DNA of 64,000 nucleotides, taken from positions 1,267,451,123 to 1,267,515,122 of the forward strand of contig NC_090440.1 in assembly GCF_031143425.1 (NCBI RefSeq), written 5' to 3'. The stretch's first letter is position 1, and each line of letters begins with the position of its first letter. Shown here piece after piece: positions 10,367-20,925 of this stretch. The notes below the pieces were generated by a model. The model was not told the DNA's origin, ran no database searches, and worked only from the letters and a program-made list of their open reading frames with translations. This DNA is from Pleurodeles waltl. Its lineage: Eukaryota; Chordata; Amphibia; Caudata; Salamandridae. The position numbers and the translations under genes are program-made.

Positions 10367-10378
10367 TTCAGAATAAAT

Positions 10379-10724
10379 ACATGAATGGCCTACTTGATTT
10401 ACAATGCAATAGACTTAGCCTAGTAGGTAAGTCCCAGGCTTTGGACCAGAAGACAGAGTTTCAGTCTTAGACACTAAGAAGAAGAAAGAATGATTTGCAA
10501 TGCAGTAGGTCTAACATTTGCTTGTGTTACAGCTATTAACATTGTAAATGCATAACTGGACATGTATTGCCACATAAATTGGTTAATCCTGCTACATACT
10601 TTGGTCCTCTCTGCCACATAATTTCAGTGGCTCTGCATGTAACTAAAGCACTTCCATTAACCTTCTTCCTCCATCTGCGGCAAAAAGGAAAATATTGCCA
10701 TTATTTATTATATTTTTTATTATT
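10379..10724. other. Non-coding stretch, no gene recognised
   Basis: The stretch resembles dispersed short repeats (segment near 10490-10600) but has no diagnostic promoter box, tail or duplication. No coding function could be supported. Confidence 0.45.
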
Positions 10725-11860
10725 ATTTTGGAGTCCACCCAACCTTGGGTGGGGATCTTAGAGATGACCTAGACAGAAAGAGCAGGTTGTATGGTGAATT
10801 ATGGGCAAAAATGTTTTGTAAAAGGAATGCCCCACAAAGCATTCTGGGGCAAGTTTGTGAGTGCAGGGGATGTTTTAGTATCTTGACTGTAATGTTCAAC
10901 AGCAACTAGAGGGCACCACTATAAAAAATAACATTTGTAAGAAACATGGTTACATAACCATATAATTAGCCCCTAGAGAGCATAACCACATGAAATCAGA
11001 AAGCCAGAACATAATGCAGTGTAACCATATATTGAGCCCCTGGAGGGCACAATGCTTTACACATTTTCAGGTTTAGCAAGCCTACTGCAACATTATTACA
11101 GACAAGGCCCTTAAAACACAAACTACTCCCAGCCATAAAAAAAAGTCCCAGCCATGAGAAAACGTAATAAGAAATTAAACGGTGTAAGGAGTTATTTTTT
11201 GGGACGCCCCCAACCTAGTGTCAAGACCCAAAGATGACCTAGACAGAAAGAGTGTGCTGTGTTGAACATTTGGATGCCAGTCCCATTGTCCTAGGACCAC
11301 CACAGGGTGAGCTATGGGAAAAATGTTTTGTAAAAGGAATGACCCGCTAAACATTGTGGGGCACGTTTCTGAGGGCAGCAAATACTGTAGTATCTTCATT
11401 GTAATACTCAGAACAGCCCCTACAAAACAATATAGTAAAAATAGCATTTTAAGAAACATGGCCATGTAACCATACAGTCAGCCCCTAGAGGGCATAATGA
11501 CATGAAAACAGAATGGCAGAAAATAATGCAGTGTAACCATATATGTAGCGCCTAGAGGGCGTAATGCCTCACACATTTTCAGACCTAGCAAGCCTACTGC
11601 AACAATATTACAAACAAGGCCCTTAAAACATAAACCACTTCCAGCTGTAAAACAAAAGTCCCAGCCATGAGAGAACTTAAAAAGACATAGAATAGTGGGA
11701 GAGGTTACTATTTTGGAGTTTTCCCACCTAGTGTAGGCACCTAGAGATGCCATAGGACCACCACAGGCTGAGTTATGTGCAAATAAGTTTTGAAAAAGAA
11801 AAGCCGTACAAAGCATTATGGGGAGAGTTTCCCGGGTGCAGTAATTATTGTAGTATCAGC
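10725..11860. repeat. Degenerate tandem repeat, about 2.3 units of roughly 490 bp
   Basis: The sequence GATGACCTAGACAGAAAG recurs at about 10763 and 11234. The block 'AAAAGGAATGCCCCACAAAGCATTCTGGGG' (given in pieces) recurs near 10816, 11333 and in decayed form near 11797. Shared interior strings include 'CCCCTAGAGGGCATAA', 'GCAAGCCTACTGCAAC' and 'CAAGGCCCTTAAAACA'. The order is kept, so these are tandem units with indels and not dispersed copies. The minus-strand ORFs here recur with the unit and show no domain. Confidence 0.75.
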
Positions 11861-14800
11861 TCTCCTGCTGTGCTGGGAAAGCCGCTTTGAGGATTTCTGT
11901 GTTTATTCATTTTTTAAAGTCTCCAGTTTGTATATTTTCAAGTCCCAAACTTGTAGGCAAGTAGTACTCATGTAAAGCGTTCCTCAAATAGAGGTTGTGC
12001 TGTGTGAAACTTCACATAGTCATGCAAAGCACTCCTCCGATCAATTTCGCACTAGATGAAACTTCAGTGCTCCTCCGATCGAGTTTGCGCTATATTAACC
12101 TTTAAAAAAATCAAATAATAAATAACCCCCCTCAAACTTGGAGCCTTTGTGTGCAAACACTACAAAGAAACTGCAGCATGCCCAAAACAAAGAAAGGGAA
12201 GAAACAACATACGGCCATGCAGCGCGAAGCGGGAGGCAAAAGAAAAAAGTAGTGCACCCATGCTAAAGTATATAGACGATCGTGCAGTAATCATGTAACA
12301 GGGTCAGTCTGCAAGGCGTAACAAAGCAGCCTGAAGGTCGGACAAAAGTAAAGCATTTACCTTCCAAACCAAGGTAATTTTGAAAGGCAGACCTGGAACA
12401 AATGAAAGTGATGGGAGTGAGATGGGTGTTGTTAAAGCCCACAGAGTAGATCACTGCATGTTGAAGAGCAGCGCTTGCACGCTGCTAAGCTCAACCTAAA
12501 AAAGAGAAAATAACAGGAAACTGCAATAGTAGACCGTTTGAGAAATGAACACACAAACAAATTCAGGAGCATTTTGATTAAGAATGAGTTGAACCTGGAA
12601 AGAGAGAGAAGGGAAGAAGGAAGAGAAAACACACAGGGGATGCTGGGTGAGTGAGTATGATCAACAAAGATTACAAATACCAGGGAAAAGGGAGAATGGG
12701 AGGAACAGGAAGTCAAACCCAGAAATATGCCCTATTTAAGTCCCTAAGATGGATCCTAACTGATGGGAAGATACTAAGGAAATACACATTATTGTGGACA
12801 TTGTGTGAATTAGAGTATTAATGACCAGGCTTAAATAAAAAACAGTAGACACAGTTTAGTGGGGAAGTCTCTAGCTGTAGACTGGAAGTTACTGGTTTGC
12901 ATCTTCTCTTTGTCACCACATAAGACATGGGCACAATAAAGCATTTTCCCAGGGGCCAATATGTTTGGTCAGTGGTGTAACAGAGGGCTGCACTGATACA
13001 AGCAGGATGGTGGTCAGGTTGGGGAGCGGGGTAAGGTGTTTATAGGGGAAGTGAAGCATGTACATCTAGTGGCTGAACTATACAATGTAAAACCAGAAAA
13101 CCTAGGATCAGTCCCTCCTTCCCCACTTTACCAAATTCTGTGATTCAAGACAGTTGCTTTATTTCACTTTCTCTCCTTTGTTTTTATTTTCAAATACAAG
13201 AGTTCTTAGAAATACATGACTTTAGAGTTTGCTGCACAAAACCTTCTCCTGTGTTTGATTTATTAAGCTATAATGTTGTCCATGTACAATAGCAACCCAG
13301 GCCACACAGAGGGTGCACATGACAACTGACGTGCATCTTAGTTCACTATTGGCATTGATGTCAGAGTGTTGGGGAGCAAGAATGTTTATACATTCATGTT
13401 TGAATCCTATGACTTTTAAAAAATACTTCTCAATGCACTTCTATAACCTGATGTAATAAGGTGAAACAGCTCTGCATGCTAATGAAATACACCTTTTGCA
13501 TTTTGAAGAGACTTTATCATATTGTTACCCATTTGCTGCACAATGTCTTTAAAAATGTAGGGTGTTCCTAATGTTAAGTGGTGCAAAACACTTTAATAAC
13601 TTCCTTTCTTAACCTTTAAATAAATACATTTTGCCCATTTAACATTTTGTTAATGTTACGGATGACAGGAAAAAGCAACTGTCTAGTGCAGCTGTTAACC
13701 AGTGGGCCGCATGGAAGGGTCAGCAGGGCTGAATGCAGTTGCTGGCCTTACTTGCAGTACCACTGATATAAACAGGGAAAGCAATGAACACATAGTACTA
13801 GAAACAGAGCGTAAAACAGAGGAAAGAAGAAGTGCAGCAGGAAAAAGACCCTCATTGACCAAAACTCCCAACATGCATTAATGAAACAGATCTGATCATG
13901 AACAGGCTGATAATGGTATGAATGGGCATGCTAGTTGCAAGTCAACAGAGGTGGTTTAGGAGGTGATACTCTAAATAGAGCAGCAGTGATGCAAAGGACC
14001 AAAGCACCTAGTGAAGGCAGGGCATTTTGACAACTGTCACACAGTTTATAGAAAGAAAATGGCCACTAATTAGGGTGCCATTGGCTTCTCACACACCTTG
14101 GCTCTAGTGCTTCTGCGCCTGCTTCAATATTGATAGCTATGCCTCTGAATATTCTGAGCTTAAGCTGGAAGATCCAGGTGTAATCCTCTCTTCAGCATCA
14201 TTGAATTATGTGTTACTTTGCAGAGTGTTCAAAGTGTGAAATAAGTAAATGGGATTAAGGGCATTTTGATAGAGTACTAAAAGAAGCAGTGCGAACGACA
14301 TAGAGGGGAGGTAAGAGGAGCCTGCACAGCTATACAATCATAACTAAGACCTACAAGTGAAATTCTTCTGTTCCAGACAAACACAGGAATAGGGCGGAAA
14401 GCCATTGAACCAAAGGTGCCACTTAAGATACATATCAAGACCTTACAGTCATGAGCAAGGGCAAATCCAAAGACCACTCTGAAGCCCTGATTATGAGTCA
14501 TTCAGAGTAGAATTACAAAATGAAATTCTGCTCTCCCTGCTTCAGAGTTGGCCAGTGTTCTGGCTTTCCCTGGTGTGAGAACACTGTATCCAGGCATCAA
14601 ATGTACCTGGAAAAATTGCATGAGGTTTTGAATGAAGCACTCGCCGCCAGCTTTATGCCCTTTTTTGACAGGGGAGCTTACCCTGCTATGACTTACCTAG
14701 CTATTTCCTTTTCTTTCCCTTTTCTGAGGCAGAAGCATGCATTTATCATTTTCATAAAAGACATGGTAAATGTATGTGTTGCACCATGGAATTGGGAATT

Positions 14801-15194
14801 CTGTGTGGTTTCATGACTTCAAATCTGGTATCATATTACTTGGGATTTCACTTGTTATTGTATGGCACTTTAGCAGTAAATTTGCATGCAAAATTACCTC
14901 TCCATCAATACCGTGAAGCTCAGAATCAGGGCGATAAGTATTTTTTATGCATTGGGAACAAGAGACCTGTCATGTATGTCTTATTTCTATAAATTGTTTT
15001 ATTATGTTTTTTGTGCTTTGGGAGTCCCATGGTTTGTTATATATTCTTTATAGATGATTAGTATATGTATTTTTTCTTTGAGTGATCTGTGGTGGTGGTA
15101 TCTAGCCCCCTGTTGTGAGTATGATATCTACAGAGAGAATCCCCTGGGTGGCAAGTGTTTCAGTTGACCCTATCACATATAGGGCCTGATCAAT
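11861..15194. other. Long non-coding stretch, no gene recognised
   Basis: No ORF shows a recognisable domain. Around 11985-12100 a short duplicated motif (GCACTCCTCCGATC near 12029, GTGCTCCTCCGATC near 12068) precedes GCGCTATATTAACC and an A-rich tail, which resembles the 3' end of an L2-mobilised SINE; no Pol III A/B boxes were identified, so this is only a hint. The last few hundred bases before 15195 may be the 5' leader of the Penelope-like element. Confidence 0.4.
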
Positions 15195-16087
15195 ATGGAT
15201 ACTATCAAAACATTTGGTTTTAGTGAGGATGACCTAACTAAACTGCTCGAACAACCCAGATTGGGAACTGGGGCATCCTTGGGTGTTAACCAAACCAAAG
15301 AAGGATGGTATAACCTGATGGAGCTAAGGAAAAAAGCTAAACAAACTGAGTTACACGCTGACTTCATCTTAGAATATCTGAGAGCAGGAGTTATTCCATC
15401 AGGACTTAGAGTAAGAAACATACCAGGACTGTTCGTCAAGATTAGACAGATTTTGGAGAAATGGTCTTTAATATCTAATCATTGCTCCAGAGACTGGATG
15501 ATCCTCATAGTAGAAACAGCAAGAGAATTGATGGAAGTACTAATGAAGTAGATTCAAACATTGGAAAACGAATTAAAAACTCAAGATTCGCTCCAGGAGG
15601 CTAAAAAACAAATAGAACCAATTAACCAGGAGCTAGAGTCTTTTAACTTATATCTTATCAAAAGAAAGCCAGACAAGTTAAGGAAAGATATTAGATGGTT
15701 TTCTAAAGAACAAGCCTACCCCTATCTGTTAGAAAAATATTATTAATGCCAACAACAGAATGCACCAGAACAGGACTGCCAGTTCTGGACTAGCAAAAAG
15801 ATTGCCACATTCTTGGATACCTCCGAGTCAGAAGGAGAAGGCAATTCTAATCAATTTGACCAGTATAGCAATAGGGCAGGTCAGAGTGAGGGACCTAGTC
15901 GCTCTAACCATTTTTTATCCAGGAGAGGAGGACACAGGACCAGATTCAGGAATTATCAGAGAGGGAGATACCACAGCACAGACAATCCGCCACATGTACT
16001 ACAGAAGCGGAGACAACAATATGGGAGGGATTGAAAGCTATACCAGTGTTCAACCTTAGGTCCACTCCAATGGATACAGACACAGAG
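15195..16087 (+). pseudogene. Penelope-like element ORF, N-terminal region
   Basis: One frame runs from ATG 15195 (MDTIKTFGFSEDDLTKLL) to 16034 with in-frame stops at 15549-15551, 15744-15746 and 16032-16034. The part before the second stop is charged and probably helical ('ELKTQDSLQEAKKQIEPINQ'). The part after it is rich in Ser, Arg and Gly ('SRRGGHRTRFRNYQRGRYH'), like the basic linker preceding RT in Neptune-type elements. No enzymatic motif is expected here. The keeping of one frame over 800 bases with only point stops suggests moderate age. Confidence 0.75.
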
Positions 16088-16276
16088 GAGGTTATTACAA
16101 CTTTGGAGGAGGTGTTAATCCGTCCCAAAAGTGACGGTAAAGTGACGGATATACCACTAGCCGTATTACGAGTCCATTATATCCTATGGAACTCGTAATA
16201 CGGCTGGTGGTACATCCGTCACTTTACCGTCACTTTTGGGACGGATTAACACCTCCTCCAAAGTTGTAATAACCCC
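16088..16276. mobile_element. Palindromic MITE (189 bp) inserted in the Penelope-like element
   Basis: Almost the whole element is one inverted repeat: the arms start G[A/G]GGTTATTACAACTTTGG and contain TAATCCGTCCC and GTGACGGTAAAGTGACGG, meeting around 16180 at a short loop. CAGAG lies on both sides (16083-16087 and 16277-16281), a candidate 5-bp target duplication. There is no ORF. The superfamily is not assigned: 5-bp duplications are unusual for Harbinger (3), hAT (8) and Tc1/mariner (2). Arms differ by only a few bases, for example ACTAGCC against ACCAGCC, so the insertion is fairly young. Confidence 0.85.
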
Positions 16277-17711
16277 CAGAGTCACTATTAAAGAAAAGTT
16301 TGTTGTTCATCCAAAGTACTTCCATTAATCAGTTTGGATTGATGTTGGATCTTTATGCCTTTTTTCGACGTATTAGACTTAAGAGATTCTTTCAAGGTAG
16401 AAATGATACCAATGAGATGAATGTATCTGGCCTGAAACCTGTCACCACTTTTACACCTCATTTAGACATGGTAGGACCAGAAGTAAAGATCTTTGAAAGT
16501 ATTGTTGTGAAAAAAATCAGAACAATGTTTAGATTTATTCCTAAACCACATTATAATCTCAACATATGTGAACAACAAGCCCTTACTAAGTTACTAAAAG
16601 ACAAACATACCACAGTCAAACCCTGTGACAAGGGGTGGTATAGTTTTAATGAACACTGAAAAATATAAGTCCAAGATACAGAGTATGTTGGACGAACCTG
16701 AATATTACCAAAAGGGCAATAACAGTTGGCAAATACGGGTCAGACAGGAAATACAGAAGTTGAGCAATGAGGCGCTAAGTAAAGGATTGATCAGTGAACA
16801 AGAATTTCAGTATCTTAATCCACAGAAAATCATGACCCCAGCCTTTTATGGAATACCTAAGAAACACAAAAATAAGGAAGATCCTCCTCTTCGGCTTATT
16901 GTGTCTACAGTTGGGTCCCTTACAGAACCCTTATCTAAATAAGTGGAGAAAGTTTTGAATCCTAGAGTGGTAAGCCTTCCTGCATATATAAGGGACACTG
17001 GGCATATCATCTCTAAATTGGAAGGCATCCGCTACAATCCTATTACTCAGATTCTAGTTACCCTGGATATTGAAGCCTTGTATACAAACATCGCACAGAG
17101 GGAAGCATGGCAAGCAGTGGCTTGTCTTTTCGAAAGAGAAGGTATGACAGATCATCTTCTATTTGTCCTACAGTGCCTAAATATTGTCCTCCAAGAGAAC
17201 TACTTTGAATTTGATGGAAACATATACCAACAAAAGAAAGGAGTTAGCATGGGGGGCGGCCTGTGCCCAGAGTGTAGCAAATATCTATGTGGGGTTGTTT
17301 GAAGAAACCCATATCTACAATGAAATAGCTCCCTTCTATGAAAATATACAGTTCTGGTCTTGGTACATAGATGACATTTTCTTCATCTGGACAGGAACAG
17401 AGGAACTTCTCCAAGAGTTTAGTGAATGGATCAATGTATGCAACCTGAACTTAAGGTTTACCATTCATACGAGTAGAGAAAAGGTTGAGTTCTTAGATAT
17501 TTGGATTGGACATAACAATTTTCAATTAGAGATGTCCCTGTATACCAAACCAACTGCTAAAAATACTATACTCCACTTTGATAGTTTCCATACAACAAGT
17601 CAAAAACAGGGAATAACTTTTAGTCAGTTCCTACGCATTCGCAGGAACTATACTAATTTACGTGATTTTGAATATCATGCTGATATTCTACAGCAGAAAC
17701 TCCTTTCGTGA
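16277..17711 (+). pseudogene. Penelope-like element reverse transcriptase
   Basis: The region runs through at least three frames: 16300-16659, 16625-17302 (one in-frame TAA at 16940-16942) and 17184-17711. Recognisable RT features are a degraded 'KPCDKGW' / 'GGIVLMNTEKY' block, 'PAFYGIPKKHK', 'PPLRLIVSTVGS', 'TLDIEALYTNI', 'KKGVSMG', and the catalytic WYIDDIFFIW with YIDD at 17364-17375. It ends with 'EFLDIWI' and 'LYTKPTAKN', also typical of the class (thumb/connection). The catalytic aspartates are intact; the frameshifts near 16640 and 17260 are what kills it. Confidence 0.92.
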
Positions 17712-17808
17712 GGTTATCTCAAAAGTCTAATAAAGGACTCCTATAAAAGAGCAAAATATTATAACAGCCAGTATGTTTGAGAGACAGAATAAAAATTAAA
17801 AACCACAA

Positions 17809-18424
17809 ATGGTGTGCGTTGTGCAACATTCCAATCTGAATGAAAGAATCAGAAAAATAATTCTGTCCAACTGGCGCATACTTAATAGTGATACTACTCT
17901 ATCATTGTTGGAACGTCCTCTATTTGCTTTTCGAAAAAATCTAATTATCTCTAACAAATTGATTAGAGCTTGTTTGCCTAAAGGTGGAAGTTTCTGCCAT
18001 AAATCTATAAATGGAGAACAACCAATAAAAGGTAACCACAAGTGTGGTACCTGTAAGGTCTGCCAAGGAGCTTGTAGGATATTCCTTGCAATGGAACCAG
18101 AAGAACTACAAACTTTTAGACATGACAAGCTGTAGAACAGCCAATTGTGTCTATTTGATTTGTTGCCCCTGTATATTAGGGTATGTTGGTGAGACAGGAC
18201 GGGAAGTCAGAATAAGAATGCTAGAACATATGTCTAATACACGTAATGGTAGGGAGGGAGCTCCCTTAGTTCAGCTTTGGAGAAATTTTGGCCACAAGGT
18301 AGAGGATTTGACATGGACTATTCTAGAGAAAAACAAGAAGTCAGGGGCAATTGAGGAGAGTAAGATCAGGAAAAAACTGGAGGTTTATTGGATCTTTGCT
18401 CAGGACACATATAATAGAGGATAG
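17809..18424 (+). pseudogene. Penelope-like element GIY-YIG endonuclease region
   Basis: Two overlapping frames encode first a linker with 'CGTCKVCQGAC' (17809-18135), a Cys-rich zinc-binding-like segment, then 18044-18424 with 'NCVYLICCPCILGYVGETGR' followed by 'EVRIRMLEHMSN'. The Y-x-I...Y-V-G spacing, the Arg in 'VRIRM' and the EH pair match the GIY-YIG nuclease used by canonical Penelope-like elements to nick target DNA. One frameshift between 18044 and 18130 separates linker and nuclease. The frame ends in TAG at 18422-18424. Confidence 0.9.
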
Positions 18425-20249
18425 AATGAATATATTCTATGGAAGAATGCTATTGGCTAATTGTACGGGTACTTCGCTTGCAAAATAAATTACATATGTA
18501 TTTACTTTGAAAAAGCCCCTCCAGCTAAGAAAGACTATTTTCAGGTAGATAGATTGGTTGTTCTTTGTTAGCTTATACCTTAAAAAGTGAGCTGCAGATT
18601 CGCTATTCCGGATGTTCTATCAATAGTCCTCTCAGAATATTTCTTTTGATCTGGCAAGTATCTATTCTAGAATAGTTTTCACTCCTTTTGATAGAATGTA
18701 TTCTTTTCTATTCATGCCATTAAAGTGGTGTTTATATATTATGTCTAATTATATGGTAGAAGCCCAGTGTCAAAGTTGTATCTTTTCTTGGCCATTCGGC
18801 CTGGCTGGGCCTAGTCTTATGTTATATTGTTGTATCCCAGACCTTCGTAGGAAGTTCTCTATAAGAAGGTGGCCACTTTTGTATTCTGTAACTGCTTTGC
18901 AACGTACACGCGAGTGCGCTATTATGATGGTTTATCAGAGGACAATTAGAGTAGCATAGAGTCTCCGATACGGGCGACCTTATTTATAATACATATATTA
19001 TTATATACATATAATAATATATTTACGTACACACATTCAACACATGGGCATGAAATATGGAATAAATAAATCTTGAATACAGTCAATATGCGTTAGGACT
19101 ATTCCGGTGCTGTTAATTGTGCACTCCTGTAGCATTCCCCTTTCCCAACATGGCAGCCGCTATAGTAGACCGTATCCATATCTCATATATGGTTTTGACG
19201 TGATTGTGTGAATAAAATGGAGTTCGCTAGACCGGCAGGTTAACTATGAAATACACGTCGCTATATTGAATATCTAGGTAAGGAGAAGCGGTTTCTCCTC
19301 GATCTGTACTTAGTTTTGGACCTTTTTTCACTATGATTCTTTTAGGTGAAGTAACCAGTACTTAAAGTCGATAGACAAGCCGCGTTTATAGCTTTCCCCC
19401 ATTTTGTCTCTTTGTTTCAAGATCTTTTATACAAAATAACATATGCGGCCAATCCGATGATTTTAAATGGACACCTAACCTTAAGATTTGCCAAATTATG
19501 TACAGGTAATTTAAACTTTTTTTTAAAAAGCTACTTTTTTGTCCTGGTCCTTCTCCAATACCTGCAATTATTTGATTCTAGTGTAGCCTCATTTGTATTC
19601 TGTTTTTCTCCTTTTTATAGACAAATGATATCATCCTTGATTTGAGGTATATTCCTCAAATGGCAGCTAAAGGCCTTCTTCCTGTCCCAATATTAGCGGA
19701 GGTTTTTCGTCTGACAAATTGTAATTGATAATCTCTGCAGGTATTATAAAAGGTAACTTATTATCATTAACCTCACAGTACACATGGTCTTATGTTTTAT
19801 AATCTTTTAAGAAAATGATTGATCATCTCAGGGTCTTGATATATAAAGAAATAATGCTTTATTCATGTTTTCTGAATCCATTTTTTTGCACTCCGGTCTT
19901 TTAGTCTCATGTTAGTTCACTCTTTCGTTGTTTGATTAATTCTTTGGTATTCCATTTTATATTCCAGGTCATTTTATTTCACTTTATCACATGTCTTGCA
20001 CTTGGGTGCATTTCATTATATTCAGAGCACTTGGGCACTTTGTAGGCACTAGATGTGCTTACTGTGTATGAGTTTATAATTTAAAAAGTCCTTATTGTTA
20101 AAGTTTGGGACTCCCATTCCTAAAGTTTGTTTTGTATCTGTTTGTTCTTATTAGATATCATTTATATATGTGGCATTTATTTTGATTTTGGCACATGAAG
20201 TTGGCAGAATGTCTGGTTGTTGGGTCCACATCAATATTGGACTAGAAGA
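18425..20249 (+). other. Probable 3' non-coding region of the Penelope-like element
   Basis: AT-rich sequence with no coding domain. It lies between the GIY-YIG stop and the hammerhead-like motif, so it is most simply the element's 3' untranslated and terminal-repeat sequence. A TA-rich run sits near 18985-19025. Without the other terminal repeat for comparison its limits cannot be fixed. Confidence 0.45.
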
Positions 20250-20320
20250 TTGGCAACTGCCCTGATGAAGATAGCCTCAATATTAGAGGATTACCAAAAC
20301 GCGCGTAGCCTATAGGTTCC
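20250..20320 (+). ncRNA. Candidate degenerate type I hammerhead ribozyme
   Basis: CTGATGA at 20262-20268 is followed by a small stem (CCTC 20275-20278 with GAGG 20286-20289), then AAAAC at 20296-20300 in the place of the conserved GAAAC, then the self-complementary ACGCGCGT stem III and a GTA cleavage triplet at 20305-20307. This order matches the minimal type I hammerheads described in Penelope-like elements, which have a very short stem III. The G of GAAA is A here and stem I pairs poorly, so this copy is probably inactive. Location at the 3' side of the element supports the call. Confidence 0.55.
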
Positions 20321-20482
20321 TTTTTGTAATTAGGTTTGAGATTGTTGAATCATTATTACTGGACTTTTGTAAATCAAACTTTAAGCGACATGTATTAGCA
20401 TATATATCAAGTCTAATTGTATTTGTACGTTTAGAAATTTTTTTGTTTTCAGAAGTATTAGGTATTTTGTATTGTATTTTAA

Positions 20483-20925
20483 CGGCTTCTATGCCTTGGA
20501 CGAGATGATCTCGTCCAAGGCTACAGTTCCTCTGTGCCTTGGACGAGATCATCTCGTCCTAGGCACAGGGGAACTTGGGGGAGCGCTAGCACGACCCCGT
20601 GCACCACCCTTCCCCCCCAGGCGGGGATGGAAGGGGAAGACCTTCCCCTTCCACCCCCGCCCCCCCATGGCAATCCGATGACGTCAGCACGCGCACAGCA
20701 CGCTGACGTCATCTAGTGTTGCCGGGCGCGCTGGAAGCCATTTGCTTCCAGCGCGTCTTCGGAGAAGGACCCAAAAGGTGAGTCCTTTCCGTTTTTGGGG
20801 GGCGGGGGGGTGGTGAAAACAGACACGGGGGAAAGGAAAGGGTTTTTCCTTTCCCCCTGTGCCTGTTTTCACAAGATTCCTGCTCCACGATTGCGGGCAG
20901 GGCCTGCGATCGTGGAGCAGGAATC
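20483..20925. repeat. piggyBac left end: run of hairpins
   Basis: Adjacent inverted repeats occupy 20491-20520 (CTTGGACGAGATGATCTCGTCCAAG), 20536-20566, 20677-20713, 20719-20758 (CGCGCTGGAAGC arms), 20836-20864 and 20878-20925 (arms containing CCTGCTCCACGAT). The stretch is GC- and CpG-rich, unlike its AT-rich neighbours. It immediately follows the left TTAA, so it is subterminal DNA of the transposon and may fold on excision or act as its promoter. Confidence 0.7.
20677..20713. promoter_or_regulatory. Paired CRE-like sites in an inverted repeat
   Basis: Two copies of TGACGTCA, at 20679-20686 and 20704-20711, sit in 12-bp inverted arms (GATGACGTCAGC) in CpG-rich DNA about 2 kb upstream of the transposase ATG. 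TGACGTCA is the consensus bound by CREB/ATF bZIP factors. A role as promoter of the element is inference. Confidence 0.55.

Larger units (their letters stand above)
8492..10378 (-). mobile_element. 5'-truncated APE-type LINE with 12-bp target-site duplication
   Basis: TTCAGAATAAAT occurs at 8492-8503 and again at 10367-10378, flanking a minus-strand LINE at 8504-10366. The 3' tail, read on the minus strand, is AATAAAGTTATTTGACTGACTG, with a poly(A) signal and a short TGAC-repeat end. The 5' end falls inside the RT domain just before 'RPISLTDCVQ', a truncation typical of target-primed reverse transcription. The exact duplication shows this is a discrete insertion and not an assembly of fragments. 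Confidence 0.93.
15195..20478 (+). mobile_element. Penelope-like retroelement (Neptune-like), decayed
   Basis: A single plus-strand element carries an N-terminal region (15195-16087), RT (16277-17711) and a Cys-rich linker plus GIY-YIG endonuclease (17809-18424). This domain order is diagnostic of Penelope-like elements; the Cys-rich linker before GIY-YIG points to the Neptune group. Downstream, a hammerhead-like motif at about 20250-20320 fits the ribozymes known in the terminal repeats of this class. The element is broken by stops, frameshifts and a palindromic insertion, and the piggyBac element at 20483 cuts it or abuts its end. The upstream boundary is uncertain. Confidence 0.85.

Noticed and set aside
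11985..12115. tRNA-derived SINE
   Set aside because: The GCGCTATATTAACC and A-rich end is suggestive, but no A or B box could be identified and no target duplication found.
20483..20760. Independent small foldback MITE at the piggyBac left end
   Set aside because: Considered because of the hairpins, but only the left TTAA was found near it and the far right TTAA end aligns with it, so one larger element is simpler. Not fully excluded.
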